Notes: generated from the letters alone by a model not told the origin. A stretch of DNA of 36,444 nt from Candidatus Methanophagales archaeon (GCA_003336485.1 QENH01000183.1:1-36444); one strand, 5' to 3'. Positions 26,240 through 36,420 are shown, counted from the first letter of the stretch. Numbers and translations are program-made.

Positions 26240-27775
26240 ATGACAACAAAAAAGATAATGGTGCAGGGCACGGGGTCAGGCGTGGGCAAGAGTATAATTG
26301 TAGCTGCGCTTTGCCGCATATTTACCCAGGATGGCTATAAGGTCGCACCCTTCAAATCACAGAACATGGCTCTTAACTCTTATGTTACTGCAGATGGCCT
26401 CGAAATAGGGCGTGCGCAAGCGTTTCAAGCGTTCGCCGCATCTAAAGAGCCGACAGTGGAGATGAACCCGATCTTGTTGAAGCCGACAAGCGATACCGGC
26501 GCCCAGGTCATCGTACGTGGCAAGCCAATAGGCAATATGACGGCAAAGGAATATCATGATTACAAGCCAAAAGCATTGGCGCTCATAAAGGACTGCTTCG
26601 AGCATCTCGCACGTGAAAACGAGATTGTAGTGATAGAAGGTGCCGGCAGCCCAGCGGAAATAAACCTCCGTGCGAACGATATAGTAAACATGCGCATCGC
26701 GAAACTTTTAGATGCGCCCGTGCTGCTTGTAGGCGATATAGACAAAGGCGGCGTCTTCGCCTGGCTTGTGGGAACGCTCGAACTGCTTGAGGCAGAAGAG
26801 CGCGAGTTGGTAACGGGTATACTGATAAACAAGTTCCGCGGTGATCTGGACATACTCAAGCCCGGCCTGGAGTACCTAGAGAAAAGAGTCGGTAAGCCGG
26901 TATTAGGCGTTATACCATATTTTCAGGATATTAAGATACAAGAAGAAGACTCGCTAGCACTGGAAAAAGGAAAGAAAAATTCGCCGGTAGAGGAGAAAGA
27001 GATAAAAATAGTAGTCGTTTACCTGCCACATATATCAAACTTCACGGATTTTGACGTTTTAGAAGCGGAGGATACTGTCTCGCTGCGATATGTTGGTATG
27101 GCTGAAGAAATAGGCGAGCCGGATGTGATAATTATACCGGGGTCAAAGAATACCATTGGCGATCTGCAGTATCTTAAAAGTAAGGGTTATGCAGCCGCGA
27201 TAGTGGAAAAAGCAATGAGCGGTAACTGCGTTGTTTTTGGCGTCTGTGCCGGTTATCAGATGCTCTGTACTACCCTGATAGACCCCAAAGGTGTGGAATC
27301 CAAACTCCGTGAGATAGAAGGCTTTAACCTGCTGCCGGCTACAACGGTATTTGAAAGTCATGCACAGAAAATGACGAATCAAGTGCGTGCGATAGCGGAT
27401 TTGGAGTTCTACAAGGGGGCTATATCAGGCTATGAAATACATATGGGGCGGATTCATTTCGCTGCGGGCGCAATAAAAAATGCCTTTACGATTGTTGAAC
27501 GCTCAGGAGAGAAGGTTATGGCTGATGTCGGTGGTGCGGTTTCCGGGAACGTCATAGGGACGTATATACATGGCATATTTGACAACGATGGATTCCGACA
27601 TGCTTTTTTGGACTACATAAGAAATAAGAAAGGATTAGCTAGTTACAAGAAGGGAGACAAAAGTGGTGGGATTGATTGGGACATAGAATATAATAAATTG
27701 GCAGATGTCATGCGTAAAAATAGCGATATGAACAAGGTGTATGAAATCTTGAATCGCAGTATCATACAGGAATGA
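26240..27775 (+). CDS. cobQ: Cobyric acid synthase
   Basis: MVQGTGSGVGKSIIVAALCRIFTQDGYKVAPFKSQNMALNSYVTADGLEIGRAQAFQAFAA and the GATase motif VVFGVCAGYQML. Confidence 0.96.
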   Translation: MTTKKIMVQGTGSGVGKSIIVAALCRIFTQDGYKVAPFKSQNMALNSYVTADGLEIGRAQAFQAFAASKEPTVEMNPILLKPTSDTGAQVIVRGKPIGNMTAKEYHDYKPKALALIKDCFEHLARENEIVVIEGAGSPAEINLRANDIVNMRIAKLLDAPVLLVGDIDKGGVFAWLVGTLELLEAEERELVTGILINKFRGDLDILKPGLEYLEKRVGKPVLGVIPYFQDIKIQEEDSLALEKGKKNSPVEEKEIKIVVVYLPHISNFTDFDVLEAEDTVSLRYVGMAEEIGEPDVIIIPGSKNTIGDLQYLKSKGYAAAIVEKAMSGNCVVFGVCAGYQMLCTTLIDPKGVESKLREIEGFNLLPATTVFESHAQKMTNQVRAIADLEFYKGAISGYEIHMGRIHFAAGAIKNAFTIVERSGEKVMADVGGAVSGNVIGTYIHGIFDNDGFRHAFLDYIRNKKGLASYKKGDKSGGIDWDIEYNKLADVMRKNSDMNKVYEILNRSIIQE

Positions 27776-27808
27776 TGACGATAAGATATTATGTTATAAG
27801 GTAAGAAT

Positions 27809-28546
27809 ATGGATGTTGAGGCAGAAGAGCTAAGCGGATGGATAAGAAAGAAGGTGGAAGAAGCATCTGCCGAGGGTGTTATTTTAGGTATGAGCGGTGG
27901 CTTGGATTCTTCCGTAACTGCGGTATTATGTAAGAATGCATTCCCTAAAAGCACACTTGGACTGTTAATGCCATGTTTCAGTGATCCTGAGGATATCGCG
28001 CATGTGAAACAGGTAGCGGAAAAGTTTGATATAGAAACAAGGAATGTTGACCTCTCATCTGTATTTCTCACGGTCCTTGAAACGCTTGGATCTAAGACAT
28101 ACGAGCGGGATATAGCAACGGCGAACCTTAAGCCGCGTCTGAGAATGCTTGTGCTGTACTATTTCGCAAATAAGCTGAATTATCTGGTTGTCGGTACAGG
28201 AAACAAAAGCGAACTCATGATTGGATATTTCACCAAATACGGCGATGGTGGTGTGGATCTACTCCCATTGGGCGATCTTCTGAAGACAGAGGTGCGAGCT
28301 CTAGCTGAGACGCTGGACATCCCAAAAGCGATAATAGAAATGCCGCCTTCTGCGGGGCTCTGGGCTGGGCAGACGGATGAAGCGGAGATCGGAATGTCTT
28401 ACGAGGTACTTGATAAGATATTGGCAGCGATAGAGTCAAATGATTTCGCAGGTTGCGATCGAGATAAGGTCGTGAAGGTGAAGGACATGGTTAAGAAGGC
28501 AGGACATAAACGCGAAAAAACTCCGGTTGCTTATGTATGTATATGA
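27809..28546 (+). CDS. nadE: NH3-dependent NAD+ synthetase
   Basis: PP-loop VILGMSGGLDSSVTAVL; VVGTGNKSELMIGYFTKYGDGGVDLLPLGDLLKTEVRALA. Confidence 0.95.
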   Translation: MDVEAEELSGWIRKKVEEASAEGVILGMSGGLDSSVTAVLCKNAFPKSTLGLLMPCFSDPEDIAHVKQVAEKFDIETRNVDLSSVFLTVLETLGSKTYERDIATANLKPRLRMLVLYYFANKLNYLVVGTGNKSELMIGYFTKYGDGGVDLLPLGDLLKTEVRALAETLDIPKAIIEMPPSAGLWAGQTDEAEIGMSYEVLDKILAAIESNDFAGCDRDKVVKVKDMVKKAGHKREKTPVAYVCI

Positions 28547-28791
28547 AGACGGATGAGGGAATGCGATGAGAAGCATATTATTATATTCTGTTGATCGTGA
28601 TGAAGTCATAATTATATCAATCCAATATATTAGAATGGTTATCCCATAAAGATTACGAAAGGAAGTTTAAGTATTAAGTTGTTTATGATAATTGGATAAT
28701 ACAAAATCAAAAATCCGTATTTTTTTGTTACCGCATATCAAAAAGGTTTAAATATTATGACAGTCAAATGTCAATTAATTAGTGACAGAAG

Positions 28792-29370
28792 ATGGAACTG
28801 AGACAGATAACAGAGCAAAATCCGTGGTGGGAAGACAAAGAGCGAATAAACGAGGACGAAAAGGTAAGGGGAGCCGTATCAAAACGGCAGAAAATTGAGT
28901 TTGCGTTAAAAACGAGAATAGCAAAAGAATCGGCAGAGAGTGAAGACGTAAAACTACTCATGGGTATTCCTGGAGTGAATTACTACACGGCACTACTACT
29001 AACGAGTGAGATAGGCGATTTCAGCAGGTTTTCAAGCGCAAACAAGCTTGTCAGTTGGTTAGGTTTAGCGCCAAGGGTTCATCAGAGTGCGAATACGATC
29101 TACAACGGCAGAATAACAAAAGAAGGGTCACCGAGGGTGAGGTGGGCTCTGGTACAAGCAGCTCGATCTGCAGTTCGGTGGTTGTTACTTCTCATTTCGC
29201 CTTTTCTATTGGCTTTAGATGTTCTAATGGCATTATTAACAAGAAACGTAGAGGCTCTAATATCTGGATTGTCGGGGTTATTGGGTTTATTAGGTTTATT
29301 AGCAGGGATGTTTTTCCCCTCTGTTTTTTCTTGGTGGGTTAAACAGAGGCTCACGCGAAAAATCGAATGA
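28792..29370 (+). pseudogene. Chimeric ORF: ATPase-like N-terminus, IS110-family transposase C-terminal domain, hydrophobic tail
   Basis: MELRQITEQNPWWEDKERINEDEKVRGAV (typical start of archaeal AAA/DUF4143 ATPases), then LLMGIPGVNYYTALLLTSEIGDFSRFSSANKLVSWLGLAPRVHQSANTIYNGRITKEGSPRVRWALVQAA (Transposase_20 signature), then a membrane-like tail. Confidence 0.65.
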
Positions 29371-29406
29371 TTCTAGTAGTGTACATATCTCGCCACAGTT
29401 CTAAAT

Positions 29407-31116
29407 TCATAAGAAAACACCGACTATTTCTCGTTTCGTCACATCTACCAACCCCTTGTCTGTTATCTTCAACTTCGGTATCACCGGTAAAGCGAGAAAA
29501 GACATCGTAATAATAGGCGCAGGCAGTTTACAGCCCATCACGGAAATGAAATCATCCATATCTTTTTGTTTTCGCATCACATAATCCAACCCTTTATCGC
29601 TCATGAGCCCAGCAATAGGCAGTTCCAACTCGTTCGTTACTGTTTTGCCGTTGCAGAGAACAATTCCACCACCTATCGCCTTTAATCGGTTGCAAGCGCG
29701 AGCCATATCTTCTTCGTTTGTGCCGATAACGACAATATTATGCGAGTCATGAGCGATAGTGGACGCGATTGCACCGGTATTCAATCCAAACCCTTTTACG
29801 AAACCCAAACCAATATTACCAGAGTAATGGTGCCGTTCAATAACACCGATTTCTAATATATCACGAGCTATATCTATGCCGCTTATCGATTCTACGAGCT
29901 CGTCCGTCAGGAGTTCTCCCTCTATCAAACCGATTATCCTCGCTTTTGTCGCGCATTCTTGCTCTATCACGAAATCAGCAGGTTGTACTTGCATTATCCT
30001 TACACTTTCGCGATATTGTGGATAGTTAAAGCTATATTCAGAAGGAGGTGCAAAATCGAACTTCCCATTTACTAGCACCTTATCGACTTCAAAAGTATCT
30101 AAATTATTTAATAGTACGATGTCGGCGATTTTACCAGGTGCGATTCCGCCTATTTCGGCATCCAACTTGAACCATTGTGCGGGATTTATCGTGCACATCT
30201 GTACCGCCTTCACGGGGTCTATTCCCTCCTCTGTAGCTCGTCTCAAAACATGATCCAAATAACCCTCGTCATTCAAATCGAGCGGTGTTCGGTCGCCGTC
30301 TGTGACAAGCATGCAATTCCTTGTATCTACGGTCCGCAACAAAGGCGCGATACTTTTTAGGTTTTTAGCTACAGAACCTTCCCTCACCATCACACGCATA
30401 CCCAGCCGGAGCTTTTCATGCGATTCCGCGTATGTCGTATTCTCGTGGTCCGAGCCTGCACCACTTATGATATATGCGTTTAGCTCTTTACCGCTGAGTG
30501 AAGGTGCATGCCCATCAACAGGCATTTTTAGCAGCTTTGCGAGCTCCATCTTATCCAATACCTCTTTCTCTTTTGCTATGACACCAACGTAGTTCATCAC
30601 CTCTGCTAGGCCGATGATTCCGTCCGTCCGCAGTAGTTTCCTTATTTCTGTATGGTCTATCATCGCACCTGCGGTCTCGAGCCCCAGCGAAGGGTCTGTA
30701 GACGGCACACAAGAAGGAGCCATACAAAATACTTTTAGTGCTGTGGTTCTTGCATCATCTAAAAGCGCACTTATTCCTGCGATACCTAATACATTCGCTA
30801 TCTCATGCGGGTCCGCAACCACAGCAGTCGTACCTCGTGGCACTACGGCCTTTGCGAATTCGCGTACCGAAAGCATACTCATTTCTATGTGTGTATGCCC
30901 GTCTATCAATCCCGGAACAGCATAGTTATCATGGGCGTCTATCTCTTCCCTGCCCTTGTATCGCCCTAATCCGGCTATCAAGCCATGAGCGATTGCAATA
31001 TCTGTCTCGTATATCTCGCCACTGTATACGTTCACAAGGTTCACATTTTTCAGTACTAAATCCGCTTTTTGTTCGCCTAAGGCGATGTCCACTAAGGTAT
31101 TCATTTTTGATTCCAC
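29407..31116 (-). CDS. ade: Adenine deaminase
   Basis: VNVYSGEIYETDIAIAHGLIAGLG, PGLIDGHTHIEMSML, GHAPSLSGKELNAYI, TDGDRTPLDL, GFGLNTGAIASTIAHDSHNIVVIG. Confidence 0.95.
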   Translation of the reverse strand: MESKMNTLVDIALGEQKADLVLKNVNLVNVYSGEIYETDIAIAHGLIAGLGRYKGREEIDAHDNYAVPGLIDGHTHIEMSMLSVREFAKAVVPRGTTAVVADPHEIANVLGIAGISALLDDARTTALKVFCMAPSCVPSTDPSLGLETAGAMIDHTEIRKLLRTDGIIGLAEVMNYVGVIAKEKEVLDKMELAKLLKMPVDGHAPSLSGKELNAYIISGAGSDHENTTYAESHEKLRLGMRVMVREGSVAKNLKSIAPLLRTVDTRNCMLVTDGDRTPLDLNDEGYLDHVLRRATEEGIDPVKAVQMCTINPAQWFKLDAEIGGIAPGKIADIVLLNNLDTFEVDKVLVNGKFDFAPPSEYSFNYPQYRESVRIMQVQPADFVIEQECATKARIIGLIEGELLTDELVESISGIDIARDILEIGVIERHHYSGNIGLGFVKGFGLNTGAIASTIAHDSHNIVVIGTNEEDMARACNRLKAIGGGIVLCNGKTVTNELELPIAGLMSDKGLDYVMRKQKDMDDFISVMGCKLPAPIITMSFLALPVIPKLKITDKGLVDVTKREIVGVFL

Positions 31117-31141
31117 GTTGTAATTAGAAGAAGGACGATCG

Positions 31142-32161
31142 CTATGTGCGATTTTTGTACATTTCTATGAAATTGATAAAATCATCTTTAAGTCCCGGAA
31201 TAAATTCCTCTGGTGGGATCAATTTTAATTCCTCTTCGCTAACCCATCGGATTTCCGAGTGATTTTTAGATTCCTGAGTACCCGCACTGTAAAGGCACAA
31301 GAATTTTATCCCCGGTATCAACGGTTCATTTGGCTCTTTTATTTCATAAAAATTGTGGATACGCTCTATTACATCAACATCTATATCCATTTCTAACCGA
31401 AAGTGTCTTTTCACACCATCAATAAGAGCTTCCGAATATGCGAGTTGGCCGCCACAGCCCTCATATAGCCCTGGATACAGCTTTCTGTTCGTTTCTCTTC
31501 TTGCTATTAATGCCATTATATTGCCTTTCGCAATCTTTATACATAAACCTGCAACATGAATCTCCGGTGCTTCACGCATTTTTTCTCGTGGTGTAAACAA
31601 AGTGGCTATTTCGTCCGTTACCCAAACCTTAACATCACCTACTATACCTCCAAGTTTTCTCGTCTGTGGCCTAAAATTATATGTTGTGTCCCGTGGCAAA
31701 GTAGGAAAATCATCCTTTTCTATTACTATACCAAAAGGTCTGGCAATACCGCATAATCGAGCACATTTGTTGATATTTGCACCAATAAAATCACCGTTCA
31801 GCTTTTTAACAACACCTCGCACTAATCCCCAGCCCAAATGACGTTCTGTCCGATATCCATATGATTTAAAAAAATCGTTACACAAGTCTTTAAATTTCGC
31901 CTCAACCTGCCGAAGTTTATCTAAATTCTTGGTCAACATGTCTACTACCGATTCAATTGTAACATCAGTTTCTATTACTTTAACCACCATTGCGCCATCT
32001 CCAAGTTTCTTTAGGTATATCTCTGGCGGAAATTGTTCTTTTAGGATGTCACAGAATTTATTAATGAATATGTCAATATATTGAAAAGCTTCTATACCTT
32101 TGGACCATTTCGTAAAACCGCGAATATCTGTGAAAAGTACAATTGCGTTTGTTATCTCCAT
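31142..32161 (-). CDS. Class III nucleotidyl cyclase-like domain fused to a degenerate Nudix domain
   Basis: Cyclase motifs VLFTDIRGFTKWS, KKLGDGAMVV, GANINKCARLC; C-terminal GQLAYSEALIDGVKRHFRLEMDI occupies the Nudix-box register (G-x5-E-x7-R...). Confidence 0.72.
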   Translation of the reverse strand: MEITNAIVLFTDIRGFTKWSKGIEAFQYIDIFINKFCDILKEQFPPEIYLKKLGDGAMVVKVIETDVTIESVVDMLTKNLDKLRQVEAKFKDLCNDFFKSYGYRTERHLGWGLVRGVVKKLNGDFIGANINKCARLCGIARPFGIVIEKDDFPTLPRDTTYNFRPQTRKLGGIVGDVKVWVTDEIATLFTPREKMREAPEIHVAGLCIKIAKGNIMALIARRETNRKLYPGLYEGCGGQLAYSEALIDGVKRHFRLEMDIDVDVIERIHNFYEIKEPNEPLIPGIKFLCLYSAGTQESKNHSEIRWVSEEELKLIPPEEFIPGLKDDFINFIEMYKNRT

Positions 32162-32200
32162 ATTTCATCCCCGATACCATCTTTATGGCTTTGTTTTTAT

Positions 32201-32229
32201 TTTCTTTCTTTCTTTCTTTCTTTCTTTCT
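32201..32229. repeat. Tetranucleotide microsatellite (TTTC)n, read as (GAAA)n on the cyclase-Nudix coding strand
   Basis: About seven TTTC units, 40-68 nt upstream of the ATG at 32161. Confidence 0.9.
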
Positions 32230-32591
32230 ATTTATCTATAGTTTAAGAAGAATAGTTATATAAAACTATCGCAAGTAACAAAATTAGTGTAGCAATCCTA
32301 AGGAAACTACCAGTAAATAGTTTACCCTTTTTGATAATTTAAAAAGCGCTACTCTACTTTAAATCTGCGTTAAGCGTACCTTCAGGCGCTGTGATGATTC
32401 GATAAAAAGTCGCTGTTAATAAGGTATCTTCTCCTCAGAATTCTCTTTTATCTCTGATCTATGTCGGACAATAGACGTTTCTTCAGTTCGACTGGATTTG
32501 ATTGTATTCGGTCCTCTTTTTTGAGTCAGAACGGCGTAACGTTTATTTATTCTGATATTTCTGCTATTTCTGTGCATAATACAAATTTTTA

Positions 32592-32806
32592 GGCCCTTCG
32601 CTGTTTTGTAAGGGTAACTCAAAATCTCCAAGATCTCATAATCCGAGATATGATGTCCTACGAAACTGACTCACAATTGTCATCACTAAGATCAATCATC
32701 CTTCTTTTTGGATTTAAAGCGGTATCTGTCCCTTTTCTCTTCTGATTTTTGATTGTTTGACTGCCTCCTAACCACATCTATCACCCACATGAAACAGCGG
32801 AGAGCC
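32592..32806. mobile_element. MITE-like element related to 9232-9521
   Basis: GGCCCTTCGCTGTTTTGTAAGGGTAACTCAAAATCTCCAAGA... to ...CACCCACATGAAACAGCGGAGAGCC; shares ends and interior blocks (CAAAATCTCCAAGA, TTTTTGGATTT, TTCTGATTT..GATTGTTTGAC) with the 9.2 kb copy. Confidence 0.75.
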
Positions 32807-32845
32807 ATAAAATCTAACTTCTACCTACCTACATATTTAATTCAT

Positions 32846-32912
32846 GACGCAGATTTACACGGAGTCACACAGATTTGATCTTTTTCTGTGTTGGTCCGTG
32901 TTAATCTGTGTC
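32846..32912. repeat. Long imperfect inverted repeat just 3' of dnaK
   Basis: GACGCAGATTTACACGGAGTCACACAGA pairs with CTGTGTTGGTCCGTGTTAATCTGTGTC; a foldback of about 28 bp with a few mismatches. Confidence 0.75.
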
Positions 32913-32932
32913 AATATTCCATTTTATTCTTG

Positions 32933-34783
32933 TTATTCCTCGTCATCAACCACCTTGTATTCTGCATCCGCTGTGCCGGTTTCACCTTCTTTTGGACCAC
33001 CTGCCTGCTGCTGTTGATGCTGTGCTCCAGCCCCTCCTGCCTGTTGATATGCTCGAGTCGAAATCTCGTGAAATGCACGAGTCAATTCTTCCATCTCCGC
33101 CTGTATCTTCTGCACATCATCGCTCTTTATCGTCTCTTTGAGCCGTTCGACAACAGCATTTATTCGTGTCCGTTCATCACTTGTGACCTTATCGCCCAGA
33201 TCAGCAAGAGACTTTTCCGTGGTATATATAAGATTTTCTGCCTGGTTCTTAGTTTCCACAGCTCCGCGACGCTTCTTGTCTTCCTCCTCAAATTGCTTTG
33301 CCTCGTTAACCATCCGATCTATCTCGCTTTGTGCTAATTTGGTCGACGCGGTGATTGTAATTGCCTGCTGCTTTCCTGTGCCCATGTCCTTGGCGGTGAC
33401 ACTCAATATGCCATTGGCATCAATATCGAAGGTAACCTCAATTTGTGGCACACCCCTTGGCGATGGCGGAATATCCATCAGATGGAACCGCCCCAGTGAC
33501 GTGTCATCCCGTGCAAATTCGCGCTCGCCCTGCAAGACATTGATCTCGACACTTGTCTGGTTATCTGCAGCCGTAGAGAATGTTTCACTCTTCTTCGTGG
33601 GTATTGTAGTGTTCCGTTCTATTAATTTAGTGAATACGCCACCCAAAGTCTCAATACCTAGCGAGAGGGGAGTAACATCCAGCAGCAGGACGTCCTTTAC
33701 TTCGCCTGTTAGCACACCTGCCTGTATAGCTGCGCCCATAGCCACGCATTCCATAGGATCAACGCCACGCTCGCCTTTTGAGCCCACGTAATCCTCAACA
33801 AATTTCTGCACTATTGGCATCCGCGTCGGTCCGCCAACGAATATGATTTTGGTAACGCCACCAGAAGCGAGTTTTGCATCCTTTAATGCCAGATCTATTG
33901 AAGTTTTGCATTTGTCCACTATCGGTCGCACGAGCTCCTCTAATTTCGCACGCGAGAGTTTCATGACTAGATGCTTCGGTCCCGATGCATCTGCGGTGAT
34001 GAACGGCAGATTGATATCAGTCTCAAGCACATTAGAGAGCTCTATCTTCGCCTTTTCGCTCGCCTCATGGAGCCTTTGCAATGCCATACGGTCATTCCTC
34101 ACATCTATTCCCGATTGTTTCTTGAACTCTTCCGCGACGTAATCCACGATTGCGTTATCCATGTCGGTTCCACCCAATTCCGTGTCGCCACTTGTGGATA
34201 TAACCTCGAATACACCCTCGCTGAACTCCATTACCGTTACGTCTAGAGTACCACCGCCGAAATCGAATACCAGTATCTTCTGCTCTTTCTCCGTTTTGTC
34301 AATGCCATAAGCGAGTGCCGCGGCTGTGGGTTCGTTTACTATTCTGACAACTTCCAAACCTGCTATCGCACCTGCATCCTTCGTTGCGGTACGCTGGTTA
34401 TCATTAAAGTATGCCGGCACTGTCAATACTGCCTTATCTACTTTATCACCCAGGAATGCTTCCGCATCGCGTTTTATCTTTTGTAGCATGAACGCAGTTA
34501 TTTGCTGTGGCGTGTATTCCTTGCCTTGTACCTTCGCCCGATAGTCAGTACCCATCTTCCGCTTGATGGACATCACCGTTCCTTCGGGATTGGACACTGC
34601 TTGTCGTTTCGCGGGTTCTCCAACCAGCATTTGCCCATCTTTCGTGAATGCAACATAAGAAGGAAATGCCTTACCGCCTAGGCTCGTACCCTCTGCGCTC
34701 GGTATTATCGTGGCCTTTCCTCCGATCATTGCAGCCGCAGCGGAATTGCTCGTCCCTATATCTATACCTATTGTTTTTGTCAT
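32933..34783 (-). CDS. dnaK: Molecular chaperone DnaK (Hsp70)
   Basis: [29 protein letters not shown]..., [53 protein letters not shown]. Confidence 0.97.
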   Translation of the reverse strand: MTKTIGIDIGTSNSAAAAMIGGKATIIPSAEGTSLGGKAFPSYVAFTKDGQMLVGEPAKRQAVSNPEGTVMSIKRKMGTDYRAKVQGKEYTPQQITAFMLQKIKRDAEAFLGDKVDKAVLTVPAYFNDNQRTATKDAGAIAGLEVVRIVNEPTAAALAYGIDKTEKEQKILVFDFGGGTLDVTVMEFSEGVFEVISTSGDTELGGTDMDNAIVDYVAEEFKKQSGIDVRNDRMALQRLHEASEKAKIELSNVLETDINLPFITADASGPKHLVMKLSRAKLEELVRPIVDKCKTSIDLALKDAKLASGGVTKIIFVGGPTRMPIVQKFVEDYVGSKGERGVDPMECVAMGAAIQAGVLTGEVKDVLLLDVTPLSLGIETLGGVFTKLIERNTTIPTKKSETFSTAADNQTSVEINVLQGEREFARDDTSLGRFHLMDIPPSPRGVPQIEVTFDIDANGILSVTAKDMGTGKQQAITITASTKLAQSEIDRMVNEAKQFEEEDKKRRGAVETKNQAENLIYTTEKSLADLGDKVTSDERTRINAVVERLKETIKSDDVQKIQAEMEELTRAFHEISTRAYQQAGGAGAQHQQQQAGGPKEGETGTADAEYKVVDDEE

Positions 34784-34877
34784 CTTTTAACTCATCTCCA
34801 AAAAAAAACATTACTTTATACTTATGTTTATTCAATATAAAAAAACCCCTCTCTTTCAAAAAGAAAGTATGAGTAAA

Positions 34878-35423
34878 CTATTCTTTTAGTTTCGATACTT
34901 TCACCTTCGATGTTCTTATCACTTTCGAGCCCAGCATATAACCTTTCTCAAACACTTCAAGAATTGTGTCCTCCAGATGATCATCATCTGTGACCGTCAT
35001 TATCACTTCATGTTTATATGGGTCGAACTTCTCGCCTACTGCCGCTATTGGTTTCAAACCTTCTTTCGCCAGTACTGTGATCAAATCTTTATGTATCAAC
35101 GCAATTCCTTCTTCAAAGGCTGTGTTATTGCTTGCAGATGCAATAGCGCATTCAAGAGTATCAATAATCGGTAATAAATTCTGTATTAACGTCTCTGTTG
35201 CGCACATTTCGTACTGTTCTCGCTCGCGTACAACCCTCTTTTTATAGTTCTCAAAATCCGCCTGGAGGTATTTTAGTCGCGATAAATATTCGTCTGCTAA
35301 CTTAGTCTTCTCGTCCAATTTGCTCTCCAATGACTCTGCTTCTGTGCTTGTAACCTCTGCTCCTTCCTCTTCTCCCTGTTCCTTCATCTCCTGGTTTTTA
35401 ATACCCCCGCTAAACAAATACAC
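34878..35423 (-). CDS. grpE: Nucleotide exchange factor GrpE
   Basis: RLKYLQADFENYKKRVVREREQYE...LLPIIDTLECAI...FDPYKHEVIMTV...VFEKGYMLGSKVIRTSKVKVSK. Confidence 0.93.
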   Translation of the reverse strand: MYLFSGGIKNQEMKEQGEEEGAEVTSTEAESLESKLDEKTKLADEYLSRLKYLQADFENYKKRVVREREQYEMCATETLIQNLLPIIDTLECAIASASNNTAFEEGIALIHKDLITVLAKEGLKPIAAVGEKFDPYKHEVIMTVTDDDHLEDTILEVFEKGYMLGSKVIRTSKVKVSKLKE

Positions 35424-35455
35424 TGTCTTTATAATTGTAAGTAGGCTTTATATAA

Positions 35456-36236
35456 TTGATGAAATTACAGTTAAGAAAATCGTTCCAAACGCTGTTCATA
35501 CTCCTGATATTCGTGGGGATCATTGTCACGGAATGGGTATTTGTGTATGAGAATGTGGGCTATGGCATCATGCTCGCCCTGTTTATGGTGCTTGCAATAT
35601 ACACAGTCGTCTCTGTGACACAACCGAATAGACATTTTTCGGATTCTGCAGAATCTCTTGCTCTTCTACCACTCTATATATTATTTACGTCCTCGCTTCC
35701 CTGGTTCTTTATAGATCAACAGTTCCTTATCCCTGCGGTGTATTCCCTCATTATCGTTCTTTGTGGTTGGTACATCTATGAGAAAGACATTAGCTTAACC
35801 GAGATCGGGTTTAAAAAGGATAATCTATTGGGATACATATTGCTGCGCATGTATAGGAATACCAACAGGAACTATCGAGTACTTCATTCTTTTGCCTGCA
35901 CCTGCATATCCTATCTTTGAATTCAAATACTTGTTTAGAGACCTGATTTACATGACCTTTTTCGTGGCACTGGGAGAGGAGGTGCTATTTAGGGGGCTTG
36001 TTCAGCGCAACTTGACGAAGATGTATGGATGGGGAATTGCTTTATTAAGCACAGGATTCCTTTTTTCTGTGATGCACTTAACATGGCGGTCCGTTCCCGA
36101 GCTCGGATTTACCTTCTTTGCCGGCATTCTGTTTGGATATATTTATTATAAGACTAAAAGTCTCGTAGCACCTATTGTTCTGCATGGGGTCAATAATGTG
36201 ATGCTAGTAGCAATAATGCCGTACGTATTTAGTTGA
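35456..36236 (+). pseudogene. CPBP (CAAX-type) intramembrane metalloprotease split by a frameshift near 35845-35860
   Basis: First frame ends ...GFKKDNLLGYILL(RMYRNTN); the alternative frame reads ..IGIPTGTIEYFILLPAPAYPIFEFKYLFRDLIYMTFFVALGEEVLFRGLVQRNL (EExxxR motif) ... SVMHL. Confidence 0.8.
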
Positions 36237-36246
36237 TGGTGAAAAA

Positions 36247-36420
36247 ATGGCTAAATGTGTTGCCCTTAGGGCTGATATAGACACGGTAAAGGATGCAGAG
36301 GTTCTCCCAGTGCTCCTTGCAATTCTCGATGAATACGAGCTCAAAGCGACTTTTTTCGTTACTACTGGCAAGGACAACCTTGCCAAGAACCTAAAAAATT
36401 ATCGCAATCCTTTAATTTGA
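36247..36420 (+). CDS. Polysaccharide deacetylase (NodB-like) N-terminus, stopping early near the window end
   Basis: MAKCVALRADIDTVKDAEVLPVLLAILDEYELKATFFVTTGKDNLAKNLKNYRNPLI*; the N-terminal NodB-homology pattern is clear, but the ORF is far too short for the family. Confidence 0.6.
   Translation: MAKCVALRADIDTVKDAEVLPVLLAILDEYELKATFFVTTGKDNLAKNLKNYRNPLI

Noticed and set aside
33138-33791. 217-aa plus-strand ORF inside dnaK
   Set aside because: Antisense to dnaK, which is unambiguous; the Ser/Val/Arg-rich translation is a codon-bias artefact.
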